A stretch of 64,000 nucleotides of DNA, taken from assembly GCA_937879855.1 (NCBI GenBank), contig CALFMO010000043.1, positions 1 through 64,000 on the forward strand, given 5' to 3'. A model generated the notes under the pieces. That model searched no databases. It was not told where the DNA came from and saw only the letters and a program-made list of their open reading frames with translations. Positions 55,032-63,637 of this stretch are shown here, piece by piece. The translations under genes and the position numbers were made by a program. This stretch comes from an uncultured Acidobacteriaceae bacterium. Lineage in GTDB: Bacteria; Acidobacteriota; Terriglobia; Terriglobales; Acidobacteriaceae. The first letter of the stretch is position 1. The number at the start of each line of letters is the position of its first letter.

Positions 55032-55763
55032 ATGAATTCGGAAATGCAGAACTCGGACCAGTCAGCCGCCTCGGAATTGGCCGCGGGCCATGCATCTCCC
55101 ACGCCTGAAGGCGAGACCTTCACCGCCGACCTCGCCCTTGCCAGGTTAGAAGACCGCGAACTAACCTCCGAGATCATCGAACAAATCGGCAACGATACTG
55201 CGGTGATGAAGTCCCGAAAGGTTCGTCTTGCCTTTGCGGCCCATCCCCGTGCCCCGCGCCGCATCGTGCTGCGTCTGATCCGCGAACTCTATACCTTCGA
55301 CCTCATGCAGTTCTCGCTGCTCCCCGCAGTCGCGGCCGACCTGAAGCGCGTCGCCGAGGAGTTGCTGGTGGCGCGACTCACTTCTATCAGTTTGGGTGAG
55401 CGCATTTCGCTGGCGCGCCGTTCCTCCGGCAAAGTGGCCTCCGCCCTGCTGCTCGACCGTGAATCGCGAGTCTGGCAAACCGCGCTGGAGAATCCGCGTC
55501 TCGTCGAATCCGCCGTCGTGACGGCGTTGCTGCGCCCGGGTCCATCTCCCGCATTTGTCAAAGCCGTCTGCCAGCATTCCAAGTGGTCCGTTCGCCCAGA
55601 GATTCGCATGGCTTTGTTGCGCAACGAATACACTCCCATGGCTCGCGCGCTTGAATTCGCACGCCGGCTTGCGCCTGCGCAACTGCGCGACGTGCTGCAT
55701 TCTTCGCGATTGCCGGAAAGTATTAAGGCTTACTTGCGAAAGGATTTGGACACAAGGAAGTAG
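55032..55763 (+). CDS. Hypothetical protein, possibly HEAT-like
   Basis: The ATG at 55032 (MNSEMQN) is the first likely start; the earlier codon is TTG. The 243-residue protein is helical with repeating pieces such as KSRKVRLAFAAHPRAPRRIVL and PSPAFVKAVCQHSKWSVRPEIR that resemble leucine-rich-variant or HEAT repeats. Probably soluble. The function is unknown. Confidence 0.55.
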   Translation: MNSEMQNSDQSAASELAAGHASPTPEGETFTADLALARLEDRELTSEIIEQIGNDTAVMKSRKVRLAFAAHPRAPRRIVLRLIRELYTFDLMQFSLLPAVAADLKRVAEELLVARLTSISLGERISLARRSSGKVASALLLDRESRVWQTALENPRLVESAVVTALLRPGPSPAFVKAVCQHSKWSVRPEIRMALLRNEYTPMARALEFARRLAPAQLRDVLHSSRLPESIKAYLRKDLDTRK

Positions 55764-55824
55764 ACACCAATCCTGGAATCCGCCGTATTGTCTTCCGCAG
55801 CGATGCTAACTGCCAACCGCAGCG

Positions 55825-56277
55825 CTATTGTGCCTTTTGCTCGGCTTCGGGCTTTTTCTTTGCCAGCGAGCGGACGTAGTTAACCAAATCCCAGTTCTCT
55901 TCGACCTTGATGCGCTGACCCTCGGGCGGCATATCCTCGTGGCCGTTCTTGATGATGTAGAAGATCTCGCCGTCGGTGCGATCCTTTAGTGTCGCGGCAT
56001 TGGTGAAGTCGACGATCGTGAGTTTCATGTCCTTGGCGGTCTCGCCCTTGCCATCGCCGTTGTTGTTGTGGCACATGGCGCAGTCCAGGGTCCACCATTT
56101 CTTCGCGTGGGCAAGGGACTCAGGGCTGGGCTTCACCGGATTCGCCTGGTTGACGGCTTGAACCGGGATTGCAGAGTATGTTGGCGTTCTCTGCGGCGTT
56201 GCGGTTGAGGATTGCTGCGCGCGGAGCGCCGGAGCAAGGAGAAAAAGAGCGGGAAGAACCAGTGTAAATCTCGTCAC
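55825..56277 (-). CDS. Exported c-type cytochrome
   Basis: The protein has 150 residues. Signal peptide ends LRAQQ. One heme site CAMCH near residue 70, followed by NGDGKGETAKDM and the likely axial Met in HEDMPPEG near 120. A small monoheme cytochrome c of the periplasm. It diverges from the dehydrogenase gene, with a CRP-type palindrome 68-83 nt upstream of its start. Confidence 0.88.
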   Translation of the reverse strand: MTRFTLVLPALFLLAPALRAQQSSTATPQRTPTYSAIPVQAVNQANPVKPSPESLAHAKKWWTLDCAMCHNNNGDGKGETAKDMKLTIVDFTNAATLKDRTDGEIFYIIKNGHEDMPPEGQRIKVEENWDLVNYVRSLAKKKPEAEQKAQ

Positions 56278-56344
56278 AGGAACCTCCTCTCGTGAGTCAG
56301 AAGTAACTTACAAGCGGATTCTAACAATGACGGAACTGCCCCTC

Positions 56345-56360
56345 TGTGATTGAAATCACA
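56345..56360. promoter_or_regulatory. CRP/FNR-family binding palindrome, second copy
   Basis: TGTGATTGAAATCACA has perfect TGTGA-N6-TCACA half-sites and differs from the site at 30416-30431 only in three central bases. It lies between the divergent cytochrome c and 2-hydroxyacid dehydrogenase genes and may control either or both. Confidence 0.65.
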
Positions 56361-56507
56361 CGTCATCGTAAGGGCGTTGACTTGCGTTTGCGACGCTCCA
56401 GGCACCGCGCGCTCACTATCGCGTATGATATTTTCCATATCCCGCACTGTTGGCGCGGGCTCTGCGGTCACAATTGTCATTCGCAACAGCTATCTTGCCA
56501 AAAAATC

Positions 56508-57623
56508 ATGAACAAAAAATTTCGCGTGTTTGCCACCTGCGACATCGGAGAAGCAATTGACCGGCTGCGTCAACGCGGCTACGAGGTGGAAGTCTATCCG
56601 CAGCCCGAGGCGCCCCCGAAGAGTGTGATTCTCGAGAAGGCAAAGTCTGGCGTGGACGGACTGATCACCACGCTGCGCGATTCGATTGATGCTGAGGTGT
56701 TTGAAGCAGGAAAGGGCAAGCTGAAAGTAGTGGCGCAGATCGCGGTAGGATTCGACAACATCAACCGCGCCGACGCCAACCGCTACAGGATTCCGTTCAC
56801 GCACACCGCCGACGTGCTGACCGAGGCGACGGCGGAATTCGCATTTTTCATGATGGGTGCGCTGGCGCGCAAGATGTGGACCGCCGAACATCTCACTCGC
56901 GACAACCAGTGGGGATACTGGCATCCTTATTTGCCGTTCTTGGGCGATGAGGTCACCGGCAAGGCTGTGGCTGTGATTGGAACCGGCCGCATTGGGCTGG
57001 CATTCATCAAAAAAAGTGTTGGGTTCGACATGAATGTTTTGTGCTACGACCCAGCCTATGAGAACGACGCGTTCGTCCGGACGATTCGCGAGATTCACGA
57101 TCTGCGCTTTGCGCGCGGGCTGACCAAAGAGAAAGCCTGGATCAAGTACGTGCCCTTTGAAGAGGCCTTGCGGCGTGCCGACTTTGTCAGCGTACATGTG
57201 CCCTTGTTGCGTCCCCAGGAAAGCGCGACTCCGACCTATCATCTCTTCAACGAGAAGAATCTGCGCTTGATGAAATCGACCGCATATCTGGTGAACACTT
57301 CGCGAGGGCCGGTGGTAGAAGAGGCGGCACTGGCGCGGGCGCTGCGGGAAAACTGGATTGCAGGCGCCGCCCTCGATGTTTATGAAGAGGAACCGCTGCC
57401 AGCGGATTCTCCTCTGCGCGATCCTACGATCGCAGATCGGTGCCGCTTGTTGCCACACTTTGCCAGCGCCGCCCGGATCACCCGCCTCTCCGTCGATCCC
57501 AATAAAGGGATGGCGGGACGTTGCGTGCAAGGGTTGATTGATGTACTGGAAGGTAACTATGGTGGCGACATTAGGAAAATGCCCTATGTGGTTAATAAGG
57601 AAGGGTTTGGGCAACCGGCCTGA
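56508..57623 (+). CDS. D-2-hydroxyacid dehydrogenase
   Basis: The ATG at 56508 starts MNKKFRVFATCDIG. The 371-residue protein has the NAD loop VIGTGRIGLAFIK, Arg in NTSRGPVVEE, the Glu of DVYEEEPL and the catalytic His in LLPHFASA. Typical for glycerate, hydroxypyruvate or lactate dehydrogenases; unlike most, an extra loop (RFARGLTKEKAWIKY) is inserted after the coenzyme domain. Substrate not determined. Confidence 0.85.
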   Translation: MNKKFRVFATCDIGEAIDRLRQRGYEVEVYPQPEAPPKSVILEKAKSGVDGLITTLRDSIDAEVFEAGKGKLKVVAQIAVGFDNINRADANRYRIPFTHTADVLTEATAEFAFFMMGALARKMWTAEHLTRDNQWGYWHPYLPFLGDEVTGKAVAVIGTGRIGLAFIKKSVGFDMNVLCYDPAYENDAFVRTIREIHDLRFARGLTKEKAWIKYVPFEEALRRADFVSVHVPLLRPQESATPTYHLFNEKNLRLMKSTAYLVNTSRGPVVEEAALARALRENWIAGAALDVYEEEPLPADSPLRDPTIADRCRLLPHFASAARITRLSVDPNKGMAGRCVQGLIDVLEGNYGGDIRKMPYVVNKEGFGQPA

Positions 57624-57739
57624 GCGGTGGAAATCAGTTTGAATCGCTTGTTGAGTACAAGGGATCAAAAGGTTCAATGGCGCTTGGGTGCAAGCTTGAG
57701 CGTACAATACGTTCTCAGTTTATCGAGGTGGGAATCTGA

Positions 57740-58357
57740 ATGAATAAGCGACCGCTTTGGGTTGTAGCTTGCGTTGTGCTTTGTGCGTCGGCGTTGTCGG
57801 CGCTGGATTCCGATCGCCGACCGCTAACGCTGGTGCCGGAGCCCAAAGAAGTGCAGCTGCGGGATGGCGGGTTTCAGGTCGGGCCGCGAACCAAGATTTT
57901 CGTGCTGCTCGGGCATCAGTCCGAGGATCGCATCGCCGCCGAGACCCTCGCGGAAGAGGTGGCGGACCAGTCGGGCTTGAAACTGGACATCCAGGGCATG
58001 AAGGCCGCCGGAAAGGCCGAGGAGGGCGCAATCGTCCTGGCGCGCTTGCAGGATTCGCGAGTGAAGCGGTTCTTGGCACGAAACGGACTCAGGGCCGACG
58101 ATCTGGTGGGCGAGAACGGCTACCTCTTATTCTCCGACAAATCACATCTGATTGTGGCAGCGAATACGGGGCAAGGCTTGTTCTATGGTGTACAGACCCT
58201 GCGGCAATTGCTGCGGCCCGAAGGCAAGGGTCTGATCTGTCCGTCGGTCGGTATTCGCGACTGGCCCGGCTTGGAGCGACGCAGCGTCCGGGAGGATCTG
58301 ACGCGCGGCGCGCCCCCTGAAGTTTTGAAGAATATGTTCCGCAGGCCTCGAGGATAG
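57740..58357 (+). pseudogene. Truncated GH20 beta-N-acetylhexosaminidase
   Basis: A signal peptide (about 1-20) precedes the GH20 N-terminal domain: LTLVPEPKEVQLRDGGF, GYLLFSDKSHLIVAANTGQGLFYGVQTLRQLL and IRDWP. The normal (beta/alpha)8 catalytic domain, with the Asp-Glu pair, should follow for 300 or more residues, but the frame ends after EVLKNMFRRPRG. No continuation is seen in the other frames of 58358-58520. It is probably a remnant. Confidence 0.75.
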
Positions 58358-58520
58358 TTCCGGCGTTGCTCCGGGACGCGGTTCATCGCCTGGTGTTAGA
58401 AACGCCGGGCTTCTCCAAAGTCGCCGCTGGCGCGTGGGTTCGCTTCAATCACGGACTACACCCGTTCATCGTTTACCGCTTACCGCACGTTTTTCTACCA
58501 ATCGCATAAAATCCCAATAC

Positions 58521-59693
58521 ATGTTTTCTGACCGCACGAACTGGAAGCTGGCGCAGAACCGCTTTACGCAAGCGCTGGCAGAAGTGCGCGCAGCGGGTGC
58601 GAAAGTCCTCGACCTTACGGTCTCCAATCCCACGCGGGCAGGGTTGAACTATGGCGCGCAGGCGATTTTGGCAGCCCTGGCATCACCGCATGCGCTCGAT
58701 TACGACCCACAGTCAAAGGGACTATGCGAGGCGCGAGAGGCGGTGGCGGAGTATTACCGCGAGGAGCATGCGATTCGTGCGATCGACCCGGAGCGAATCA
58801 TTCTCACGACCAGCACGAGCGAGGGATATTCATTCGTATTCCGATTGCTGTGCAACGCCGGGGATGAATTGCTGGTGCCGAAGCCCAGCTATCCGCTGTT
58901 TGAGTTTCTGGCGGATCTGCAAGACGTGAAGCTGGTGCCCTACGAACTGATCTACGACCACGGATGGCAAATAGATTTTCCGTCGCTGGAGCAGGCCGCG
59001 ACGACGCGCACGCGCGGCGTGGTAGTAGTGCATCCGAATAATCCCACCGGCTCGTATGTGAAAGACGCGGAAGTGGCGATGCTGAATATGTTTTGCCATG
59101 AGCGGGGGTTGGCGATAATTGCCGACGAAGTTTTTCTCGATTACGCTCTGGCGAACAGCACAGCGCAGCCGACGTTTGTCAGCAGCCAGGATGTTCTCAC
59201 GTTCACGCTCAGCGGCCTGTCGAAAATTGCGGCGCTGCCGCAGATGAAAGTGGCATGGGTCGTGACCAGCGGGCCGCAGCACCAAGCGGCAGAGGCGACG
59301 GCCCGGCTGGAAGTGATTGCTGACACTTACCTCTCGATGAATGCACCGTTGCAGTGGGCGACACCGACGCTGCTGCAGCAGCGAAAAAAGGTTCAGCCGC
59401 AATTGCTCTCACGGGTGAGGGAAAATCTTGCGGAACTCGATGGACAACTGGGGGCGCAGCAGATGTGCCAGCGGCTCAGCGTGGAGGGTGGATGGTACGG
59501 GGTCTTGCGCGTTCCGGTTACGCGCTCCGATGAAGAATTAGCGATCGAGGTTTTGCGCCAGAAATCGGTGCTGGTGCATCCCGGGCATTTCTATGATTTT
59601 CCCAGTGACGGATATTTAGTTTTGAGTTTGATTACTCCGCAGCGAGAGTTTGCTGAAGGAATGAGAGCAATCATCCAGAAGCTGGGTTCGTAG
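58521..59693 (+). CDS. Class I/II aminotransferase
   Basis: The ATG at 58521 (MFSDRTNWKLAQNRF) gives 390 residues. PLP-enzyme features: VSNPTRAGL, NNPTGS, DEVFLDYAL and SGLSKIAALPQMKVAW with the PLP-binding Lys in SGLSK. Family members move amino groups between amino and keto acids, such as aspartate or alanine aminotransferases. Substrate unknown. Not clearly in an operon. Confidence 0.88.
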   Translation: MFSDRTNWKLAQNRFTQALAEVRAAGAKVLDLTVSNPTRAGLNYGAQAILAALASPHALDYDPQSKGLCEAREAVAEYYREEHAIRAIDPERIILTTSTSEGYSFVFRLLCNAGDELLVPKPSYPLFEFLADLQDVKLVPYELIYDHGWQIDFPSLEQAATTRTRGVVVVHPNNPTGSYVKDAEVAMLNMFCHERGLAIIADEVFLDYALANSTAQPTFVSSQDVLTFTLSGLSKIAALPQMKVAWVVTSGPQHQAAEATARLEVIADTYLSMNAPLQWATPTLLQQRKKVQPQLLSRVRENLAELDGQLGAQQMCQRLSVEGGWYGVLRVPVTRSDEELAIEVLRQKSVLVHPGHFYDFPSDGYLVLSLITPQREFAEGMRAIIQKLGS

Positions 59694-59863
59694 CGCTTCC
59701 CCCGGACACTGCCCCGGCAACCTGCTGTCCCGCCTGTGCAGGTTACAATGTTCCGCTCTATTCAACCGGACTTCCTTCGAATCCTGCCATCTCGTACCTG
59801 AAGGGATGGAAGTATTTCGTTGAATCCGGCATCCCGATTTACTGAACTCAGTTCGGAGGCTCA
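59694..59863. other. Intergenic space
   Basis: Nothing recognised besides the start region of the next gene. Confidence 0.35.
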
Positions 59864-60499
59864 ATGAAAAAATGGGCGTGGCTGTTCGCAATTCCGGTAC
59901 TCCTCTCGGTGGCGGCAGCCCAGATTGCGTCTTCTCTCAATTCGCAGGGAAGCGCCTCGCAGAGTAGTGGGTCGGAAACCAAATCCTCGCAAGGCACGTG
60001 GCACGACGCGAATCCCGACGACCGCATGTTTTTTCCGCGAGACATGTTCTGGGGCTGGGCGCAGTTTGATCTCGCCCCACCGCATAACGAGATTGATCCC
60101 AATCTTTGCGCCGGCAACGCGGGCCAGTACGGCGGGGTCAACGCTCCCTGCAGTTTGTTTGCGCGCTACATGCTCTCGGGAATTATGGAAGTTCGTCCCT
60201 TTGGCCGGGGCCCGTTGCGCCGGTTCATGGTGTACGGAGCGCCCGCATTTTTGTTCGGCAAAACGATTCCGAAGACGCTCTATACCTGGTCGCCCGATGC
60301 GATCGGCATTGAACACTCGTGGGGAATCGGAATCTATATCGACAAGGGATTCGAGTTTCGCGTGACCCAGCATTTCCTGTTCGATCGCCTGGGAGCGCGC
60401 GACAAAAACTTGGGCCCCGCCGATCTGGGCACCAATGGGCCCTGGGGACGGTTCATGACCGTCGGGGTGCGGAAGACATTCGGAACGCGAAGATGGTAG
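59864..60499 (+). CDS. Exported hypothetical protein, possibly outer-membrane beta-barrel
   Basis: The protein has 211 residues with a signal peptide (about 1-19). The mature part has alternating aromatic strands: MFWGWAQFDLAPPHNEIDP, FEFRVTQHFLFDRLG and a terminal GRFMTVGVRKTF, fitting a small outer-membrane barrel. Two Cys lie in NLCAGNAGQYGGVNAPCS. No family name known. Confidence 0.55.
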   Translation: MKKWAWLFAIPVLLSVAAAQIASSLNSQGSASQSSGSETKSSQGTWHDANPDDRMFFPRDMFWGWAQFDLAPPHNEIDPNLCAGNAGQYGGVNAPCSLFARYMLSGIMEVRPFGRGPLRRFMVYGAPAFLFGKTIPKTLYTWSPDAIGIEHSWGIGIYIDKGFEFRVTQHFLFDRLGARDKNLGPADLGTNGPWGRFMTVGVRKTFGTRRW

Positions 60500-60516
60500 G
60501 CGAGCGCGGCGTCACC

Positions 60517-61023
60517 TCAGGCGGCGGCCGGAACCCGGGGCCGCATGACTAGCCGGATCAACCAGACGATCAGCGCGATAAACAGCCCAAGGAAAATCAA
60601 CGGGGTCAGGAAAATCAGAAACATCCATCCAGGCCCGCCCATGTTGGTAACGTCGCCGCCCACGGTAGAGCCGGGATCGCGGCGAATCCTGCCGCCGAAC
60701 ACGGTGACGTCGCGGGCAATCTTCGCGTCCTTGTCAAGCCGCAAGTCGCCGCCAAAAATCGTGGTATCGCCGCCCACCTGCGCGTCCTGCTCAACCACAA
60801 CGCTGCCGCCAAACACCGTCACATCTCCGGCAACATGCCCTCGCACACGAACGCTGCAGCCAAAGCAAGTTGCGTCCTGTACTTCTTCATCCGGTCCGAT
60901 GTTGATCGTGTTTCCGACCTGGGTGCGATCGCGATTTCCGTCGGCCAAAGCAGCGCTCGAAATGACGACCACGAAAATCACGGCGGCAGATAGGAAGCGT
61001 AGGCGGCGAACAGAACGAGTCAT
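60517..61023 (-). CDS. Exported bactofilin-like (polymer-forming) membrane protein
   Basis: The protein has 168 residues with a signal sequence and a repetitive beta-helix-like middle: RVRGHVAGDVTVFGGSVVVE, QVGGDTTIFGGDLRLDKDAK and IARDVTVFGGRIRRD, each strand pair like bactofilins. A membrane segment near 135-158 and a basic tail follow. Unlike cytoplasmic bactofilins this one seems exported or membrane-anchored. Confidence 0.65.
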   Translation of the reverse strand: MTRSVRRLRFLSAAVIFVVVISSAALADGNRDRTQVGNTINIGPDEEVQDATCFGCSVRVRGHVAGDVTVFGGSVVVEQDAQVGGDTTIFGGDLRLDKDAKIARDVTVFGGRIRRDPGSTVGGDVTNMGGPGWMFLIFLTPLIFLGLFIALIVWLIRLVMRPRVPAAA

Positions 61024-61179
61024 GAAGCATCCTTCCTAGGTTGCTCAAATTATGGCATAGGCGGCGAGTGGTGAGCTATTTTGATTAGTCCCGCGAATAA
61101 TCTGCCTTGAACCGGAACCATTCTTTATAATTGGAAGTTTTATAAATGCGCGTGGTGACTCTAGTAGCGGAGGCTGTTC
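61024..61179. other. Intergenic region upstream of icd
   Basis: Contains TATAAT at 61126-61131, but no good -35 at the right distance. GGAGG lies 6 nt before the icd ATG. Confidence 0.45.
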
Positions 61180-62598
61180 ATGGAAGGCAGTTATAACGGC
61201 ATCGCGGTACCGGCGGATGGAAAGAAAATCGAATATGCTGGCGGCAACTATCGCGTCCCGGATAATCCGATCATCCCTTTCATTGAGGGCGACGGAACGG
61301 GCCGCGACATCTGGAAAGCCTCGCTACGCGTCTTCAATGCGGCGGTGGAGAAAGCTTACCAGGGCAAGCGCCGCGTCGCCTGGTACGAAGTATTTGCCGG
61401 AGAGAAAGCCAAAGCGAAGTTCGATACCTGGCTGCCCGATGAGACCGTCGACGCTATCCGCGAGTTTCGCGTCGCCATCAAGGGCCCGCTGACTACGCCG
61501 GTAGGCGGTGGCATTCGCTCGCTGAATGTGGCGCTGCGGCAGATTCTCGATCTCTATTGCTGCGTACGTCCGGTGAAGTATTACAAGGGAGTGCCCTCGC
61601 CGGTGAAGCATCCCGAGCGCATGGACGTGGTGATCTTCCGCGAAAATACCGAAGACGTTTATGCCGGTGTCGAGTGGGAGCAGGGAACTGCGGAGTGCGC
61701 GCGGCTGATCGAGTTCCTCAACAAGGACATGCTGAAAGGCGGCAAGAAACAGATCCGCCTCGATTCCGGCATCGGCATCAAGCCGATTTCAGTGACCGGA
61801 ACCAAGCGCCTGGTGCGGATGGCGATCCAGCACGCTCTTGAGTCGGGCAGGAAATCCGTCACGCTGGTGCACAAGGGCAACATACAGAAGTTTACCGAGG
61901 GCGCGTTCCGACAGTGGGGATACGACGTTGCCACCGAGGAATTCCGCGACGAGGTCGTGACCGAGCGCGAAAGCTGGATCATCGATAACAAAGACAAGAA
62001 TCCCAACCTGACCGTCGCGCACAATGCGGAGATGATTGAGCCGGGAATGGAGTTCGCTCCGCCGGCGTTCCGGCAGGCGGTGGAAAAAGAAGTGAAGCAA
62101 ATTCTCGACCGCATTTATTCCACGCACGGCAACGGCGCGTGGAAGAAAAAGATCATGATCAACGACCGCATTGCAGACTCGATCTTCCAGCAGGTGGTCA
62201 CGCGCGCCGACGAATACTCGGTGCTGGCCACGCCCAACCTGAACGGCGACTATATCTCCGACGCGTGCGCCGCGCAGGTGGGCGGGCTAGGAATCGCTCC
62301 CGGCGCGAACATTGGCGACGGCTATGCCATCTTCGAAGCCACGCACGGCACCGCGCCGAAGTATGCCGATAAAGATGTCATCAATCCCGGGTCGGTGATC
62401 CTGTCGGGCGTGATGATGTTCCGCCACCTCGGTTGGAACGAGGCCGCCGACCTGATCGAACAAAGCATGGAGCGGACCATCGAACAGAAGAAAGTCACCT
62501 ATGACTTCGAACGCCTGATGCCGGGCGCCACTAAAGTTAAGACCAGCGAATTTGCGGGACACATCATCGAGAACATGGGCGCGGGCGTCCTGGTGTAG
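61180..62598 (+). CDS. icd: NADP-type isocitrate dehydrogenase
   Basis: The protein has 472 residues and GGAGG 6 nt before ATG. It shows the isocitrate dehydrogenase pattern: IPFIEGDGTGRDIW, GGIRSLNVALRQILDLY with the Ser site that is phosphorylated in E. coli, ENTEDVYAGVEWEQG, NLNGDYISD and GTAPKYADKDVINPGSVILSG. TCA-cycle enzyme making 2-oxoglutarate. It is longer than the 416-residue E. coli enzyme. Followed by malate dehydrogenase 112 nt later on the same strand. Confidence 0.93.
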   Translation: MEGSYNGIAVPADGKKIEYAGGNYRVPDNPIIPFIEGDGTGRDIWKASLRVFNAAVEKAYQGKRRVAWYEVFAGEKAKAKFDTWLPDETVDAIREFRVAIKGPLTTPVGGGIRSLNVALRQILDLYCCVRPVKYYKGVPSPVKHPERMDVVIFRENTEDVYAGVEWEQGTAECARLIEFLNKDMLKGGKKQIRLDSGIGIKPISVTGTKRLVRMAIQHALESGRKSVTLVHKGNIQKFTEGAFRQWGYDVATEEFRDEVVTERESWIIDNKDKNPNLTVAHNAEMIEPGMEFAPPAFRQAVEKEVKQILDRIYSTHGNGAWKKKIMINDRIADSIFQQVVTRADEYSVLATPNLNGDYISDACAAQVGGLGIAPGANIGDGYAIFEATHGTAPKYADKDVINPGSVILSGVMMFRHLGWNEAADLIEQSMERTIEQKKVTYDFERLMPGATKVKTSEFAGHIIENMGAGVLV

Positions 62599-62608
62599 AA
62601 CTTCGTAA

Positions 62609-62687
62609 ACCACGAAGGACGCGAAGGCGCACGAAGGAAGTTCTGAGTTTTATGCTCTCCTTCGTGCACCTTAGTGCCCTTTGTGGT
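62609..62687. repeat. Extragenic inverted repeat between icd and mdh
   Basis: Two 30-nt arms, 25 of 30 bases complementary, begin ACCACGAAGG and end CTTTGTGGT. It could form a strong hairpin between the two TCA-cycle genes and may damp or stop read-through. Confidence 0.65.
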
Positions 62688-62710
62688 ATCTGATTTTTGA
62701 AAGGACTTAT

Positions 62711-63637
62711 ATGCGAAAGAAAGTAACGATTGTAGGTTCAGGCAACGTAGGCGCGACGGCCGCTCACTGGATCGCTTCCAAAGAACTGGCCGACGTCGTG
62801 CTCATCGACATCATCGAAGGTGTACCGCAAGGCAAAGGACTCGATCTCCTCGAAGCCATGCCGATCGAGAAACGCGACTCTTACATCACCGGCACGAACG
62901 ATTACAAAGACACCGCGAATTCCGACATCGTCGTCATCACCGCGGGCATTCCGCGCAAGCCCGGCATGAGCCGCGACGATTTGCTCAACACGAATTACGG
63001 CATCATGAAGGCTGTGGTCGGCGAGGTGGTGAAGAACTCGCCCAACTGCATTCTGATTATTGTGTCCAACCCGCTGGATGCGATGGCGCAGGCCGCATAT
63101 AAACTGAGCGGCTTTCCGCGTGAGCGCGTGATTGGCATGGCAGGAGTGCTTGATTCCGCGCGCTTCCGCGCCTTCATCGCACTCGAACTGAAGGTCAGCG
63201 TGGAAAACGTAACCGCATTCGTACTTGGCGGGCACGGCGATACCATGGTCCCGCTGCCGCGCTACTCCACGGTCGCCGGCATTCCGATCACCGAACTGAT
63301 CGAAAAGACAAAGCTGGATGCGCTGGTGCAGCGCACGCGCGACGGCGGCGCCGAGATCGTGAAGTATCTGAAAACCGGTTCGGCCTACTACGCGCCCTCG
63401 GCCGCAGCCACCGAGATGGTCGAGGCGATCCTCAAAGACAAGAAAAAGATCCTTCCTTGCGCCGCGCTCCTACAAGGTGAATACGGGATCAGCGGCCTTT
63501 ACGTTGGCGTCCCGGTCAAGCTCGGTGCAAAGGGAATCGAGCAGATCATTGAGATCAAACTGACGCCAGAGGAGAAAACGGGCCTCGACAAGAGCGCGGC
63601 GGCCGTGAAGGAACTGTGTAGCGTGATTAATGTGTAG
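62711..63637 (+). CDS. mdh: Malate dehydrogenase
   Basis: The ATG at 62711 (MRKKVTIVGSG) has AAAGGA about 7 nt upstream. The 308-residue protein has the NAD loop VGSGNVGATAA, substrate arginines in GIPRKPGMSRDDLL, and the catalytic His in GGHGDTMVPL. This is the LDH-like malate dehydrogenase type common in Acidobacteriota. It converts malate to oxaloacetate. Confidence 0.93.
   Translation: MRKKVTIVGSGNVGATAAHWIASKELADVVLIDIIEGVPQGKGLDLLEAMPIEKRDSYITGTNDYKDTANSDIVVITAGIPRKPGMSRDDLLNTNYGIMKAVVGEVVKNSPNCILIIVSNPLDAMAQAAYKLSGFPRERVIGMAGVLDSARFRAFIALELKVSVENVTAFVLGGHGDTMVPLPRYSTVAGIPITELIEKTKLDALVQRTRDGGAEIVKYLKTGSAYYAPSAAATEMVEAILKDKKKILPCAALLQGEYGISGLYVGVPVKLGAKGIEQIIEIKLTPEEKTGLDKSAAAVKELCSVINV

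Noticed and set aside
56490..57707. A 405-codon open frame on the minus strand
   Set aside because: Opposite the D-2-hydroxyacid dehydrogenase gene, which has all catalytic residues.
61107..61131. TTGAAC with TATAAT as the icd promoter
   Set aside because: The spacer is only 13 nt. The -10 alone may be real, but a full promoter is not supported.
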